Assembly (NCBI GenBank): GCA_027559495.1
Contig: JAMXSV010000004.1
Span: 1,229,001 to 1,293,000 of the forward strand
From: Aurifilum marmelostoma
Taxonomy: Eukaryota > Ascomycota > Sordariomycetes > Diaporthales > Cryphonectriaceae
DNA length: 64,000 nucleotides
Direction: 5' to 3'
Each line of letters opens with the position of its first letter. The stretch's first letter is position 1. Position numbers and translations under genes: made by a program. Below are positions 53,996-64,000 of the stretch, in pieces. Below the pieces are notes generated by a model. That model did no database searches, had not been told where the DNA came from, and was given only the letters and a program-made list of their open reading frames with translations.

Positions 53996-55876
53996 CTAGA
54001 TGAGGCCCTGGTACATCCACCACGACCACAGAGCTATGCCCATCACAGCAACCATGACGATTGCGCCTTCCTTAGTAGAGAAGAACAGAGCCGTCATGCC
54101 CGTGTAGATTTCTCTCTTGCGGGCCGCCGCACGGCGCGCAAAGGCACCCGTGTCGATGGGGACGGGAAGCATCAGGCGAGGGTCGTTCATGTAGCGAGTT
54201 GACACGTCGTCTGTGAGGGGCTGGTCCGGTAAGAGCTCATCGCGGGGCAGCAGTGGCACTGAAGCCCTCAGAAACACGGCCTGGTGGTCAGAAGTCATGA
54301 CAGTTGGGAGGGAATCGTAAGCATGGATCTTGATCTCGGGAGCCAGCTCCGAGGACCCAGAGCCGGAGGTGGGCGAGTATCGCTCCTTAACCCAGTCTGG
54401 AATGTCGAGGAAGAGGACACGATCACACCAGCCGGGCCAGCGGTGAGACGCCCACTTCCATGGTATGACCTCGTCTTCGCGGCCCGCCTCCCGGGCTGCG
54501 ATGAGCTCTTCCTTGTTGACGGCTTCGTCAGCCTTGCTAGGGCTCAGGTGCTTGATCTTGTAAGTGGGAGCGAAATCAATAGGCGCCTCAGATAGGCCAT
54601 GCAGTGTTCTTCCTGCGGCCTTCTCCTGCGTGAGCTGGTCGCGCTCGAGGAATTCCATGTAGGTGTCCATGGTCGGGAAGGTCGCCAGCGCCGGGGGTGT
54701 AGTCGTGGAAATGCGGTAGTTCAGATCGCCTGCCACGAAGAGGTGTGTGCCTGGCTTGAAAATGCTGATTTCTTGCAGGTGTGCTGCATACTCAGACGGC
54801 ATTGAGGCCTCATTCTCGCGCCGTGTGAGCAGAGCACGGCGCTCCTCCTCAGTCTCGTCCGGGATGTCTTCGCCGCCGTCCGTCTGTTTGCCGTCCCGCC
54901 TGGAGGACGACGACGATGTCGATGCCTCAATGATGTTCTTAGCACCCGGCTCATCGAAATGATATTCGTCAGGAAGTGTCTTCTTTGGGTCCTCAAAAAG
55001 ACAAGAAGAGCAGATACTAGGAGAAAATGATCAGTATGGAGGGAAGGCTCCCAACGATGAACAACGGGCCGGGACCAGGCTTTAGACAGCAGCACATCAC
55101 TGTCCATGGGGCCACGACCATTTTAAACGTTATCATTCGCAGAGGAAGAAGAGGGAAGGGGCGGGGGTGGGTGGTATAATGAACGATGAAGAAAACGAAG
55201 TAAGAACAAGGAGAGATGAGGCGGCTTACCTCGCCCAATTGGCATTCCTGCGTCTCAGGTTATACTCCATGGCGGCCAGATGAGTCGCCACAAAGGTGAC
55301 CTCGGCTACCTTGGCAGCAGGGTTGTCTCCTCCTCCAGCCTCACCGTTCTCACCCGCATCTCCAGCACAGTCCTCACCCTTTCCGGTGAACAATACCCTC
55401 AGAGCAATTGCGCCCTTATTGCCCATGTTGGCAATGCCGAAGGCACACTCGGCAACCTCGACGTGGGCGATGGCCTCAGGCTGACGGGCGAACATCATAA
55501 TGGCGGTCATACCGACATTGCGTGCCTCGACCAGCTTGTAAGGGGGGGTCAGGCTGCCGGCGGAAGATGTTAGAGAGGGCCGACTTGGATCGGGTCAGTG
55601 GCTGACGCCGGGGCGTGGACCGGCCGCTGTTCTCAGCAGTGCTGAGGGGTGCTGGCGACGGAGAAGACGACGACGACGGCCGTTGTTGCTCCAGCGGCTG
55701 GCCGAGAAGGTCAAGGGCAGCAAGGTTCAGAGCATCCTTGAAAGGATTCATGTAGGGAGCCAGGAAGTGCCCACCGAGGTAGCCAGCCGTAAGGGGCGCA
55801 ACCTCTTGGAGGGAGCTACACATCGGGGCAAGGTGGTCAGCAGATATACTCAAGATCGTTATTTAGGGGTAAATGC

Positions 55877-55915
<39 letters not shown>

Positions 55916-56462
55916 GTGTGTGCACGCACACGTGTACGCATGGGAGCACTCACAAGACCACCAGATCAGGCAGTGTAGGTGGATCCTCCTGCGCATCTCG
56001 TCTGGTCTCACTATTGCTGGCAGGTCTCTGGCCCTCCTCAGCAGGTGTATTGCCAGATTGGCCCCTCTGCAGCAGCGCAGTGCGCAGATGGGTTGCAAAG
56101 GTAGCCACATCAATCACCGCCTTGCCGCAATTGAATGTGAGGACAAGAACATCCATGGTTGCAGGCGGTGTGGGGCAAGAGGAAGAGGTGGAAGAGATGT
56201 TTCCTCTTATTGTGCTCATATCATCCACGTCCTCGTTGTCCTCGTCCTCGTCCTCGTCCTCGTCGTCCTCGATAGCAGATCCCTCCAGGTATTGGGACCA
56301 AGGCGCTGTCAGCTTGTCCTGGTGCTGGAGCTGCTGGGGCAGGGACTGGGACTGGGGCTCCAGGCCAAGGGATGCGAGTTTGTTGGCGGGGAGTCCTGGT
56401 CCTTCTAAGGACGAGTCAGCGGCTAGGGCCGTGGACTCCTGGGGTCCTACTGCTGACGCCAT
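53996..56462 (-). CDS. INP54-like inositol polyphosphate 5-phosphatase, tail-anchored
   Basis: PI(4,5)P2 5-phosphatase of the endonuclease/exonuclease/phosphatase fold. Yeast Inp54 is tail-anchored in the ER, and this protein also ends in a membrane helix (AIVMVAVMGIALWSWWMYQ). Exons are 55954-56462, 55230-55815 and 53996-55016; introns are 138 and 213 nt. From MASAVGPQES it is about 704 aa after frame correction (MTQDET at 56480 would add six). Motifs in order: DVLVLTFNCGK (about 103), VFSLQEVAPLTAGYLGG (170), NMGNKGAIALRV, TFVATHLAAMEYNLRRRN, the signature GDLNYRI (about 459), WPGWCDRVLF (about 562) and TSDHQAVF (about 607). All catalytic motifs are present. One C too many in the run at 55542-55548 splits the domain; removing it gives PDPPYKLVEARNVGMTAIM. 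An acidic low-complexity stretch (EDDEDEDEDEDNED) precedes the domain. Confidence 0.9.
55542..55548 (-). other. Frame break in the INP54-like gene at a G7 (C7 on coding strand) run
   Basis: Upstream frame ends SNIFRRQPDPP; downstream frame resumes YKLVEARNVGMTAIMMFARQ. They join with one C less. Predicted exons total 2116 nt, one more than a multiple of three. Confidence 0.8.
55878..55921. repeat. (GT)n microsatellite inside intron 1 of the INP54-like gene
   Basis: About twenty GT units with two TATG interruptions, between the donor at 55953 and the acceptor at 55816. It is read as (CA)n in the transcript. Confidence 0.9.
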
Positions 56463-58497
56463 CGTCTCGTCCTGCGTCATAGGGGTTTTTTTGACCCTTA
56501 AAAGCAACAGCAAATTGGGTCTAGACTTTCGGGTGATTGTTCGGGTGGTTCAGGTCCCGATCTTGGTCGGGCCGGGGATGAGTGGGGTTCACTTTCCAGC
56601 AGGGGAAGGATAGTTGAGGGTTGCTGAGCTTGGATGAAGTTTGTGATGCTGAGAACAGCTGAGCTTGGTTCACACAGAGTAAATGCGCAAGAGAGAGAGA
56701 GAGAGAAAAGTTGATCCAGACGGGGAGAAAAGGTGGCGGGCAGGAAGAGGGAGAGAGATAGGGGAGGGAGGCTAGGGAAGAGAGAGAAGCAAGTGCGTGG
56801 GTCAAGCTCGAATCACAATTGTTGATGGCAAAGACGGGATGGAAAAAACAACATCACGAGACGCGCTTGCCTAGCACTGTAACCATTTACTTGCACCTGA
56901 GCACCAGTAGATGAGGTTGCAGCAAGGAGCCACTCAGCACTGACACCAAGAATTACCTAGTGCCACCACGAAGGCTATCTACCTCGGACACTCGCCCCCG
57001 TCGTGCAAGTACTGACTGCCCCAGAAGGTCTCAACTTCTCGGGAGATACAACCTCTAGTTAGAAGCTTGTGAGGAGGCATGACCAGACGTGCCGCCTCTC
57101 TCCACTTCCCTTGCATCGCTTAGACTTCCCAAGGGCCGCTCTCACCCCCCCTTCTGACCCCCCCTCACCAACAATGCCTACTGACTGACCTGAACATCCC
57201 TGATTTCATCTTCTGTCACAGCAAAGGTACACCTCTTTTTTTTCACCACAACATTGCAGCATGAGATGAGGTTGGTCAGGTTTTGCGATGAATAACAATC
57301 TGTTTATTTTTTTGTGTATGGAGGATTACGGGTCAAACGAATGACTATGCAACTCTAATATCTCGGCTGATGACCATCACGACCTCCAAGTTTCCCACAT
57401 ACTGTCAGGGGCAGGGAGAAGCAAAGAGGGCTTGCACCCTGTGATGGATCGGAATTGATGTCTTGCCAGGGACATGAAGTTGGTTGTTCAAGGAAAAAAG
57501 GAAAAGAGAGAAAGAGAGGACCAGAACATGACAACCTTGAGCTGCCTGCTTGCTGCAAGACCAATGATCCTCATTGCAAACAGACATCCACGGCCATACC
57601 ACCCACAAACCTCCACCACAATCGAAGCTATTGTGCTCATCCCACAGAGGAAAAGACCCATCAGAAGCCCAAAGCTGAGCCCGTATTGGGCTTCATCAAG
57701 TCAGCATCTCCTTGTGTGGTGGGTCACCGAGCTGTCCAGAGAGGAGAGGTGTGGCATCCGGAAATCCCAAGCGAAAACGTCAAATCAAGCTCGTCCCCTA
57801 GTATTACCTCCCCAGAAGCGCACGCACGAACTCGAAATTGTAATAGGAAAAAGAGAAGAAAGAAACCATGTCAGGAAAAAAGAAGAAGTGCATTTGGGGG
57901 TTTGGTGAGCCCAAAGTGATGGCCGTGTTATCGCGACGACGGAGCTGATCGTAATCGTAGGCGTGTGGCGTGGCTTGGAGCCATGCCTCGATCCTGCTGA
58001 TGATGACCTTCGTTGCGCTCGACTTTGTCCTTTTTTTTTTTTTTTTTTTCCTTCCCGAGAGAAGCTGATGCCGATGCTTTCTCATAGACGTGGTTGGTTT
58101 TCCTCATGTTTCGATACTGCAGTAATTGGAGTACCGGGCTTGCCGTTCAGCCAGTGCCAGTTTGAGGACCTCAGCAGGATCACCACGGCCGAATGCCAGA
58201 GTGACTCCCAGGTCCTCGCATCGGACTGCCCGAGATACGAGAGGGGGGGAAAACATAACCGCGGGAAAAATAAAAACGAAGACGTCGAAAAACGATAACA
58301 GTGAGGGGAAATTTGATGGAGACGATTGTAGAATGAAGTTTCCCTGAGCGGCGACATGTAACCAATACGGGGGGGGTAAACGCCAGCAGACAGTCTGCGG
58401 CACCTTGGCTTACTGTCTTCCAGTGTCGCTCAGGGATAAAAACAATGTCTCCATATGTGTAACAGTCTTAAGGTTGAAAGGCGACCAATCAATTCAT
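56463..58497. other. Intergenic spacer, promoter of the phosphatase gene
   Basis: Between the phosphatase start and the casein-kinase stop, both minus. It contains a (GA)n patch at 56690-56706 and T19 at 58031-58049. A 154-codon plus frame at 57455-57919 is Lys/Arg-rich without family character and is not called. No gene supported. Confidence 0.55.
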
Positions 58498-60013
58498 TCA
58501 GTTGCCTCGTTGTGTTCCGGAGCGCAGCTGCCTGCCATGAGCCCTATCAGCGCGGACTAACGGTCAGCAGACTGGTCAGCAATCTTCCCTCGGGCCACCA
58601 GGTTATATGAAGCGCACCAAAGTCGAAGGAGGAAATCCTTACAATTTGGGCCAGGCAGTGCAAGTGTGTTTTGTAATCTTGGAACTCACATCGGCTGGTC
58701 AGAATCATTACCGATTCTGGGGGGTTGCGACGGGTGGCGGGCTGAGCAGACGTCTGCTTGGTGGCAGCAGCAGTGCCCGCAGCCTCCTTCTGCTCCTCTT
58801 GGGCCTTGATCTGGCTGGCGTTCTTCTGGTACTTGTAGACGGTCCAGTCGAAGACGTAGTCGTACTGGAAGCCCTCGCGGACGAACAGGTCGCGGAAGAT
58901 CTTGCGGAGGTAGCTGTAGTCGGGCTTGTCATCGAAGCGCAGGGAGCGGGTGTAGTTGAGGTAGATGGCAAACTCGTTGGGGAAGCCGCGGCAGAGGACC
59001 TCGGTAGGGGTGGTCATCTTCTTCTCCATGATACGGTCGTACTTCTGCTTCTTGGTGGCAGCCTTAAGACCTTGCCAGGGCAGAGAGCCGCGGCAGAAGT
59101 AGAGCATGACGTATCCAAGAGACTCCATGTCGTCACGGCGAGATTGCTCTGCAGGCGAGGTCAGCGACACAAAAACCCATCACACACAGACGAGGCTGCC
59201 GGAGAAGGGGTCGGGGTAAGCAACATACCAACACCGAGGTGAGTGTTGATGGATGCATAACGAGCAGTTCCAGTGAGGTTCTTGTTCTCTCTGTAGGGGA
59301 TGTGGAAGTGCGTCTTGGGGTCGCGGTACTTCTTGGCCAGACCGAAGTCGATGACATTGACCTGGTTGCCGCGCTTGCCGATGCCCATGAGGAAGTTGTC
59401 GGGCTTGATGTCACGGTGGATGAAGGACTTGGCATGGATGTACTCGATGCGGGAGATGAGCTGGTCGGCCAGGAGGAGGACCGTCTTCAGAGAGAACTTG
59501 CGGTTGCAGAAGTTGAAGAGATCCTCCAGACTGGGGCCGAGGAGGTCCAGGACCATGGCATTGTAGTCACACTCGGTGCCAAACCAGCGGACGAAGGGAA
59601 TTCCCACACCACCAGCGAGGGACTTGTAGACACGAGCCTCATACTCGAGCTGGGGGTGCTTGGCCTTGACGCTCTCGAGCTTGATGGCGATCTCCTCTCC
59701 AGAGATGATGTTGGTGCCCAGGTAGATATCACCGAAAGAACCAGAGCCGATCTTGCGTCCGATGCGGTATTTGTTACCGACGCGAAGGTCCTGCAAGACA
59801 AGATCGATCAGCAAAGATCAAGGAGTGCGTCATCATTGCGGCCCAGGCACACCAGCGGTAATGAACCCGCCCGCCCCCCCCCCCCCCTTTTCTCCATCCA
59901 TCACCACGGCTCAAGAGGCCAATGTATCGAATTCATTATCGCTGGTTGTAACAGGGACAGAATGACGGACAGGAGCTCTGCGAGGTCATCTGAATACGTA
60001 CCATTGTAGTCAT
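58498..60013 (-). CDS. Casein kinase I (Hrr25/CkiA type)
   Basis: Essential CK1delta/epsilon-type Ser/Thr kinase (DNA repair, vesicle traffic, circadian clock in Neurospora). Four exons: 60002-60013 (only MTTM), 59229-59790, 58690-59148 and 58498-58556; 363 aa. Landmarks are DLRVGNKYRIGRKIGSGSFG, AIKLESVKAKHPQLEYE, HRDIKPDNFLMG (about 129-140), NVIDFGLAKKYRD, NLTGTARYASINTHLG and EQSRRDDMESLGYV. The domain is essentially invariant in moulds, so confidence in identity is very high. The last intron (58557-58689, CGAT|GTGAGT ... CTGACCGTTAG) joins a short basic tail, RADRAHGRQLRSGTQRGN. Without that splice the frame stays open to 58547 and gives a different tail. The first intron (59791-60001, 211 nt) contains a G/C run. 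Tail choice needs RNA evidence. Confidence 0.95.
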
Positions 60014-63000
60014 TTTGACAGATGTTGCTGGGTCGTAGACGGTGCTACGAGCAGAACGGTGGTTTTGGTTGGTCTGGTCGGTTTGGCTTCGCGCTGTATT
60101 CCCGTAGGCGGCTAGAACGGTGACCGTCAGATGACTGAAAGTTTCCGAGATGCTTCACAATGACCGAGGAGGAGGCAGAGACAAGGACCTTGTGATGCAA
60201 CTAGCAGTGCGGAAGGAGGATGGGGTGGGAAATGGTGGAGGGAGCGGGTGGCAGATTGAGGTGAGTAGGTGGAGGGTTGCACGCAGGAAGAGGGAAAAGG
60301 GTAAAGGATTGGGCCAGAAGCCGCAGGTCTTTACAAAGAGGTAGAGGACGAGATTGGAACGGGTGAAAGACGACGTGGTGAAAGGAAGGCAAAAGTGACA
60401 GGACAAAAGGGTGCAGGCTGTAGTGTAGTGGAAGAAGGTAGGAGCCACCAACCGGTGTTTGCTCGGATTTTCTAGGTCAGGCAAAGATGGAAAAAGGGTG
60501 TGGGATCTGAATCAAACAAAAGCCTGATTTGACCTGAAGGGCAACGGCAGTGCTGCCGTGACAACGTCTTGGGTCGAGAGAGGAGAGAGAGGGGAAGGGG
60601 TTGTGTGCAGAGGCTGAGGCTGGGGCTGGAGCGAGTCTTTTCGGTCAATGAAACTTACGTCTTGAAAGTGGTGTTCTTCACAAGAAGAGAATTTCAGATG
60701 ACGGTGGTCCGGCGACGACGAAGGGAGGAAGATGGAAGTTGGAAAAAAGGTGAGTCGACGGAAGGGTTGGTTGGCTTGTCGTGGTGTGAAGGTTCGACGG
60801 TCAGGACGAAGCTTGGCTGTAAAATGCCTCGGAGAAAACAATGGCCCCTGACGCGAGAAAAGGAGGAAAAGAAAAAAACAAAACAAGACGATCAAATGAT
60901 CACGTTCTTTGTTGCCCCAATTAAGTCTCGCTCTTCAATGAAGAAAGAAGAGGTCGAGCGTTGAGACGGAGGTCAAGAACGTAAGGCGGTGGGCGGGTGT
61001 GCGTTTGTTGGTGTAGGAAGGAAGGAAGGGAGGGAGAGAGAGAGAGGAGTGACCAGGACGAAATGAGATTTTTGGGGAGAAGGTTGGCAGGTGGGTGGAA
61101 ACGAGAGAGCGCAGCCCAAGCAGCCAGGCGAGGCCAGACCCCCAAAGAATGAGTGGGCGTGGTGTGGGCTGCAGGATTTCACCAGTGCCCCTGGCCTGCG
61201 CAGTACTGCTTCTGTGCTGTGCTGCTCGGCAGGGTTCCAGCAGGGTTTGGGTGCTCACTTCAGTGGTGATGCATGTGCTGGCAGGGCAGGCAGGCTGACA
61301 GGACGGGCAGCTGAGTGGCGTGGCGGTGGGCTGGCTGGCGTCAGATTGGGTAGGGAGGGATGGCACTGACCGCCTGCTGGGTACCGCTGTGCTCCGGGCT
61401 GGAGGGGAGGTTGGGCACCACTGAAGCTCAGGCCAGACTCGGGCTCTGGGTGCCTGAGGGATCCACCCGCAGCGGCACAGACCACGCCATGGTACGGGGT
61501 TTTTTTTTTCCTTCTTAATTCTCCTCCTTCCCTTCGCTCTTACTATTGTGAGATCTGGAGGAGATTTGTACTGTTTGTGGACTGTACGGCCCGCCGCGGG
61601 AGCCAGGGCTGGGCTGTAGATCTGGCACTAGGCTTGGCCATCATGTACTTGTCTGGCAGTGCATAGTCTTGCATGAAGCCCATGACCTGCACTGTCCTCG
61701 TCAGGTTTACGATGAGATGAGTAGCGATCATGCCCAGAAGCGCCCCCTCCCCCTTCTCCATCCACCTCCCCTCGTCTCTAATCCCGAATATTCTCCATCG
61801 TCTTCCTTGTCGTGGTGCTTGTGTTACTGCTGCCAGCTGCCGGGATGGGGCCTCTGCTGACGGGTGTGAGGACAAGCTGTCACTGTCGAAAGGCGCGAAG
61901 AAGGCAACCGGATTCGCCTTTTGGCGTGCCGTGCTGACCTTGGCGGACCAGCACAGCAGCAGCCGCATTGAGGCAGGCAGGCAAGGCAAGCTTGGCACCA
62001 CTGCGTCAGGACATCAGCTGCAGCACCCGAGGCCGCGCCAGATGTAAGCGATACCGACCTGGATGGCCCTGCTGACCGAGCATTTGGGCCTCGGAAGCCG
62101 TGTGCTAATTGCGCACTTTGGTCAAAGCTGCATTACCTGACGAGGCGTGCCGCTTTCCAGAGATCACGCGAGCCTCTCACCGGGCACAATCGTACCTTTC
62201 GTGTATTGTCGCACACTCATCCGACCACTGCCCCCGAGGAACGATCGCACGGGTCTTCTTGTGACCTTTGAGCGGGAGAACAAGGACGACTACTTCCGAC
62301 AATAGTAACATTGAAAAAAAGAAGAAAAAAAAAGAGAGAAGGACTAGGTACAGCTTCCGGCTAGAGTTCCTCTCCGAGCAGGTCGGTCTCTCGCATTCGA
62401 GCCCCTCAAACGGGGACTTTCGTTCGTTGTTCTGGTAGCCGGTCAGTCCGACTGGCCCAGATGAGACGAGCCTGCTCTGTTGGCCCACGGTGCAGCCTAT
62501 CACAGCCTTGTCCCAGACACAACTGGCAGAAAGCCGCCCACTCGGTGCGATCAGCGCTTAGAAACAGGGCGCCTCGCCACGTCTGGGCCCCTCCTCCCTG
62601 CCATCTGTCTGCTCCTCCTCATGGGTCGCGCCCATGGGTCCGCCGAGAGCAAAACGGTCCGCCGCACTTCCACATCACCGTCCGGCACTAGCAGTGAACA
62701 AAAAAAAAGTCGATGCATCGCTTAGCCCCGGACTACTTGGAACGGTTCCACGGATCTTGTTATCTTTTTATCCTCTTCTATTCTTGTCCCCATGTCGGAC
62801 TTCGGGTATCTGTTTTCTGGGTCGTAGCGCGTGCCGCGGTCTTCGTTTTGCTAATATTATCGCGCGTTGGTCCGGCCCTGAGCTGGCGTCGCAGTATGAC
62901 GTGCCACCATTCCATAAACAACTGGCTCATGCATGAATGCATGCATGCTTGCTTGCATTTTCACCACACTCCCTGACAGGCCTGAGCTGTAACCCGGGAG

Positions 63001-64000
63001 GGCGGAAGAATCCTCGCTTCCCCCCTCAAGGTTGTTGGGTTGCGGGGAAATGCATGTCGCTTATGGCAAGCTCAGTGATCTGGTCCTCGATCGGATGGCC
63101 ACTCGGTCGCTCGTGTGACCCAGAGGACGGGCGGGACGACAGGCTGATCACAGACCTCGCGGTTGACTGTGCTAGACGGCCCCAGGTTGGCATGGTAGCA
63201 TCGACTCGTGCCACGTCGCCGCCATTCGTTGTCCACCGTCTCGCATGCTCTGACAATTGGCTGGCAAATCCCAGGCGGGCAAGCGTGGCCGCGAACTTTT
63301 CCAAGTTATGTCCCGTCCCCGTCACGAGTATTTACAGTATACTGTAGTGGTAGCACAATGTGGTGTGTGTGCTACCTGAAACTCCCGTTGCCAGATTGCT
63401 TCTTTGCCGCCAGCCTCGTATTGCCTAGTCGGCACCCCGATTTCATATTGATGAAATTGCGGGAAATTCCAGTCTCAACATGTTCCAAGCTGACCCGGCT
63501 TGCCTGGCAACCCGGCCTGGGGCTGGCTACGCAAGAGGCTCCCCACAGACATTCCAGTCTGTCGTGCAACGATGACGCCACAACCCGTCCATCGTATTGC
63601 GATTTTGACCCATCTTTCCCCACGTCAGATGTCAGCGCCCAACACGGAAACCGAGATGGAGGGATGGCAAGTTCCCCTCTCTTATCCCATACGCAACACT
63701 GCATAGTAGCTTAGGATAGAATTTAATTAAAATAAAAATTAAAAAACTCAGACCTCAATAGTACAACGGTCTCGCCAACGGCTGCCTGTATGCAAGTTGG
63801 GGTTTCACATGGCAAGTAAGTCCTGCCGACGACGTGCAGAGAGACCCAGACCTGGTGCAGTGCATGTCTCTGCCTCGCATAAAAAGTTGAGACCAGCGGC
63901 TCAGCTCGAGACGGAGGGGTGCACTCATCGACCAAGCTCTGCCGAAATGCATTCTCTAGTGGACGAGTTATTTCAACCTAGCTTCGCTCCGAGTTGCCCG
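60014..64000. other. Upstream region of the casein kinase gene; no gene supported
   Basis: Four kilobases. 60014-61100 is likely the CK1 leader, purine-rich on plus (C/T-rich in the transcript), with a plausible 5'-UTR intron at 60534-60658. Beyond that: T10 near 61500-61509, short A/T runs and an AT-rich stretch 63720-63748. A 152-codon minus frame (61543-62001) and frames at 62937-63347 lack recognisable features. Nothing else seen. Confidence 0.5.
60534..60658 (-). other. Possible 5'-UTR intron of the casein kinase gene
   Basis: Strong donor AC|GTAAGT at 60658 and pyrimidine-rich acceptor CCCTTCAG ending at 60534; 125 nt, matching intron sizes elsewhere in the window. No coding consequence. 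Confidence 0.35.

Noticed and set aside
55816..55953. CA-rich segment as a separate element between two genes
   Set aside because: It is inside an intron: joining the flanking exons restores VVFSLQEVAP of the phosphatase.
57455..57919. 154-codon Lys/Arg-rich plus frame
   Set aside because: Composition-driven and unsupported by context.
61543..62001. 152-codon minus frame
   Set aside because: No recognisable domain, no splice support and mixed composition; could be revisited with RNA data.

Overview
The window is nuclear DNA from a filamentous ascomycete (Pezizomycotina, most likely Sordariomycetes). The reasons are short spliceosomal introns (60-213 nt, GT-AG with CTAAC/CTGAC branch sites), proteins typical of moulds (MTTM-type casein kinase I, class II PKA, EFR3, tail-anchored INP54-like phosphatase, DFG5/DCW1-like GH76), long gene-poor spacers rich in mono- and dinucleotide runs, and no operon structure. 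I saw no transposon, rRNA, tRNA or CRISPR array.

Layout. An RNA 3'-phosphate-cyclase-family gene runs off the left edge (-). Then come a tRNA t6A dehydratase (TCD type, -), an orphan 463-aa protein (-) and a divergent spacer with a decayed ~65-bp minisatellite. EMC1 (+) follows, convergent with a second orphan spliced gene (-). An 8.6-kb spacer leads into a Whi3/Scw1-type RRM gene (+). Its 3' end faces a short-chain dehydrogenase (-). Next are EFR3 (-), a small single-pass membrane protein (-), a GH76 mannosidase-like protein with a long cytosolic tail (-), and a GRAM-TBC-EF-hand RabGAP of the GYP2 type (-). A 3.6-kb divergent spacer separates that from a PKA catalytic subunit (+). The PKA gene converges on an INP54-type 5-phosphatase (-), followed by casein kinase I (-). 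The last 4 kb holds no gene I can support.

Function. Nearly everything is housekeeping or signalling. Several products share plasma-membrane and phosphoinositide themes: EFR3 anchors PI4-kinase, the INP54-like enzyme removes PI(4,5)P2, the TBC protein controls Rab GTPases, EMC1 inserts membrane proteins, and GH76 remodels wall mannan. The order looks like ordinary fungal synteny, not a gene cluster.

The most striking pattern is that four conserved genes (TCD, EFR3, GYP2, INP54) each carry one net-1-nt frame break, and each break lies at a G/C run of 6-7 bases. In TCD, GYP2 and INP54, dropping one C restores the family-like sequence. EFR3 needs one G more (or two fewer). I treat these as probable consensus-sequence errors, not pseudogenes. 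Other points worth a look are a 5-codon uORF whose stop overlaps the Whi3-like start (ATGA), a GC-AG intron, a transmembrane rather than GPI-anchored GH76, and terminal introns whose retention changes the C-terminus of two proteins. I found no convincing new defence or mobile system. All gene models are by eye, without searches or RNA data.
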